A stretch of 64,000 nucleotides of DNA from Megalonaias nervosa (Eukaryota; Mollusca; Bivalvia; Unionida; Unionidae): assembly GCA_016617855.1 (NCBI GenBank), contig JAECUM010006683.1:42067-106066 (forward strand), written 5' to 3'. The notes under the pieces were generated by a model. The model was not told the origin of the DNA, searched no databases, and worked only from the letters and a program-made list of their open reading frames with translations. The position numbers and the translations under genes are program-made. Shown piece after piece: positions 62,289-64,000 of this stretch (the stretch's first letter is position 1; each line of letters begins with the position of its first letter).

Positions 62289-63284
62289 TCATCTGGACTG
62301 AGCAGAGTGCAGATTTGTTCTTGCGACCTCACAAGCATTTGACAAGTTGTACTTAAAATCAGAAACATAATAAAGAAAATTGAGCTCAGTATCCTCATTA
62401 GAAAGAAGTTTCTTTTTCAGCAACTTCAATGGTAAACACACAATATGTCCGAAAACTAGTTCAAAGGGACTGAATCCTAAAGATTCTTGAACGGACTCCC
62501 TAACAGCAAACAAAAGTAAATGAATGCCTTCATCCCAATCTTTCCTCGTATCAGAGCAATATGACCGAATCATATTCTTCAAAGTCTGATGAAATCTTTC
62601 TAAAGCCCCTTGGCTCTCAGGGTGATAGGCAGAAAATTTGAATTGTTGAATGCCTAATTCGTGCATAGCTTGCTGGAAAATTCCAGACATAAAATTTGAC
62701 GCTTGATCCGATGGGACAGATTTGGGAAGACCAAATTAAGTATTAAAAAGAAACTTTATCAAAGCTTTTACTATGGTTTTAGTTTTAATATTGCTCAAAG
62801 GAGTCGCCTCTGGGAATCTTGTTGACGCACACATAATGGTCAACAAATATTGGTTGCCTGACTTGGTCATAGGTAAGGGACCAACACAATCTACCATAAT
62901 TCTTCTAAATGGTTTGTCAAATGCAGGAATAGGTTGCAGATGAGCCTTGGGTATCTTCTGATTGGGTTTTCCTACCATTTGACAAGTATGACAAGATCTA
63001 CCAAATTTACAAACATCACTTTTGATGTTTGGCCAATAAAAGTGAGTCAAGATCTTGTGATAAGTTTTATTTATTCTTAAACGACCAGCCAGAGGAGTTT
63101 CATGGGCCAAACTAAGTATTTCCTGTCTGTAAGATTTTCGAACTACAATCTGATAGTTCACTGACCACTCGTCACCAGCAGGTACCCCGGGAGGTCTCCA
63201 TTCTCTCATAAGAATTCCATTTTTAATGAAATAACAGACAGGTACTTCAGTGGCTTCAGTTTCACTAATGGCCCTCTGAAACAA
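62289..63284 (-). pseudogene. pol: Integrase of copy B
   Basis: Frames 62736-63284 (zinc-binding domain, CRSCHTC-type centre, IMVDCVG) and 62289-62690 (core second half, GALERFHQT with the catalytic Glu). A stop at about 62736 removes continuity around the second catalytic Asp. The first zinc-binding region shows H to R-type changes (LAGRLRINK in place of LAGHLGINK). The C-terminal GPY/F part, to the left of 62289, is badly degraded. Confidence 0.87.
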
Positions 63285-64000
63285 TTAGGAGATCTCAGGA
63301 TCTTTTTCCTGTTCGACGACAAGTGATTGTCGTTTGTCACCCTGATTAGATAAAAGAGAATGAGTAGTTAAACAAGGATCACTGTGATCATTATCTTTTG
63401 ATTGATCTAAACAAGAAGTGAAAGTGACCTCATCAAAAGCCTGACCAATACATGTGTCAGCTAAAGGAATATTTTCCTTATCAAGATCATTCTCAAGAGC
63501 TTTCTTTGCCATAGCTCTAGTAACTGCACAAGCTGAGTATAAATCAGGGATTTCTTTTTCAATAGGATCAACTTTCTGATCCAAAGAAGGCTTGTCAGTT
63601 ACAAGTGGATTAACCACAAACCTTGTCTCCAGCTTGGTCGTTGCCTAGTAACAAATGAATGCCCTCAACGGGTAAAGAAGACACGATTCCGACTGTCACA
63701 GGTTATGAAACTAAGTCTGATGACAAATTTACAGAATGGAGAGGAACATTAATAAAGCCGCACTCTACTTCCTGAATGAGAACACTCTCGTCAGAACAGG
63801 ACTTCTCAGTAAAAGGCAAAGTACCTCATAACAAAAGACTCTGAGAAGCTACTGTATCCCTTAAACTTTTAATAGGGATAGGATTGGCCAAATCACCCAA
63901 GAGTGATATAGAACCCTTCGACATGAATGGTTCATAATTCTCCATAATAAAATCAGACTGGGGTTTATTAGACCCAACAAATGTATTGCTTTCAATACAT
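63285..64000 (-). pseudogene. pol: Protease and linker of copy B, cut by window edge
   Basis: 63285-63617 holds the linker (MVNPLVTDKPSLDQK...ACAVTRAMAKK). Upstream, at about 63850-63875, the protease motif reads DTVAS, not DTGAS, an inactivating change of the active-site Gly. A segment of about 50 bp near 63665-63715 is not in copy A. Confidence 0.75.

Larger units (their letters stand above)
59395..64000 (-). mobile_element. Gmr1-like retroelement, copy B, runs off right edge
   Basis: From left to right on the plus strand: 3' LTR (59395-60425), polypurine tract (60426-60440), RNase H, reverse transcriptase, integrase, linker and protease. The 5' part lies beyond position 64000. Order on the coding strand is protease, integrase, reverse transcriptase, RNase H, as in copy A. 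Stops and frameshifts make it non-functional, but its RT and RNase H are more complete than in copy A. Confidence 0.9.

Overview
This is a 64 kb piece of an animal nuclear genome. It is AT-rich, with spliced genes, long introns and many transposable elements. Both host proteins are metazoan. Two tRNA-derived SINEs carry bodies and a GCGTTAAA-type tail that I associate with molluscs, so a marine mollusc or other lophotrochozoan is the most likely source. That assignment is inference. There are no bacterial operons, rRNA genes or CRISPR arrays.

Two host genes stand head to head. On the minus strand (start codon at 21124, running left off the window) is an hnRNP A/B gene, of which I can place six coding exons: a two-codon first exon, two RRM domains over three exons, a poly-Gly exon and an RGG exon. 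The C-terminal low-complexity tail lies beyond position 1. On the plus strand is a complete HP1/CBX gene. Its four coding exons (29551-29711, 31530-31686, 36764-36864, 45456-45603) join in phase to 188 residues with chromodomain, basic hinge and chromoshadow domain. A probable non-coding first exon ends at 21702. The roughly 0.6 kb between the hnRNP start codon and that donor looks like a shared divergent promoter. The layout matches the vertebrate pairs HNRNPA2B1-CBX3 and HNRNPA1-CBX5, whose shared promoters are known ubiquitous chromatin opening elements.

Most of the rest is mobile DNA. The hnRNP introns hold a hAT-type transposase pseudogene (about 7.1-9.4 kb) and two internally deleted relatives with shared terminal repeats (4970-6435 and 18045-20561). 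The second relative is itself interrupted by a 1 kb element at 18699-19709. The HP1 introns hold a SINE, a piggyBac element with exact TTAA flanks (24287-25630), an older piggyBac copy, three copies of one terminal-inverted-repeat element, a dispersed repeat in both orientations, and a truncated antisense Ty3/gypsy-class element (40537-45080). A second copy of that element begins at 59395 and runs off the right edge. In both copies integrase lies upstream of reverse transcriptase, the unusual order of the Gmr1 group.

From 45.6 to 59.4 kb I see no gene. That stretch holds the HP1 3' UTR, degenerate tandem repeats (one with a period near 145 bp), a SINE and a possible solo LTR.
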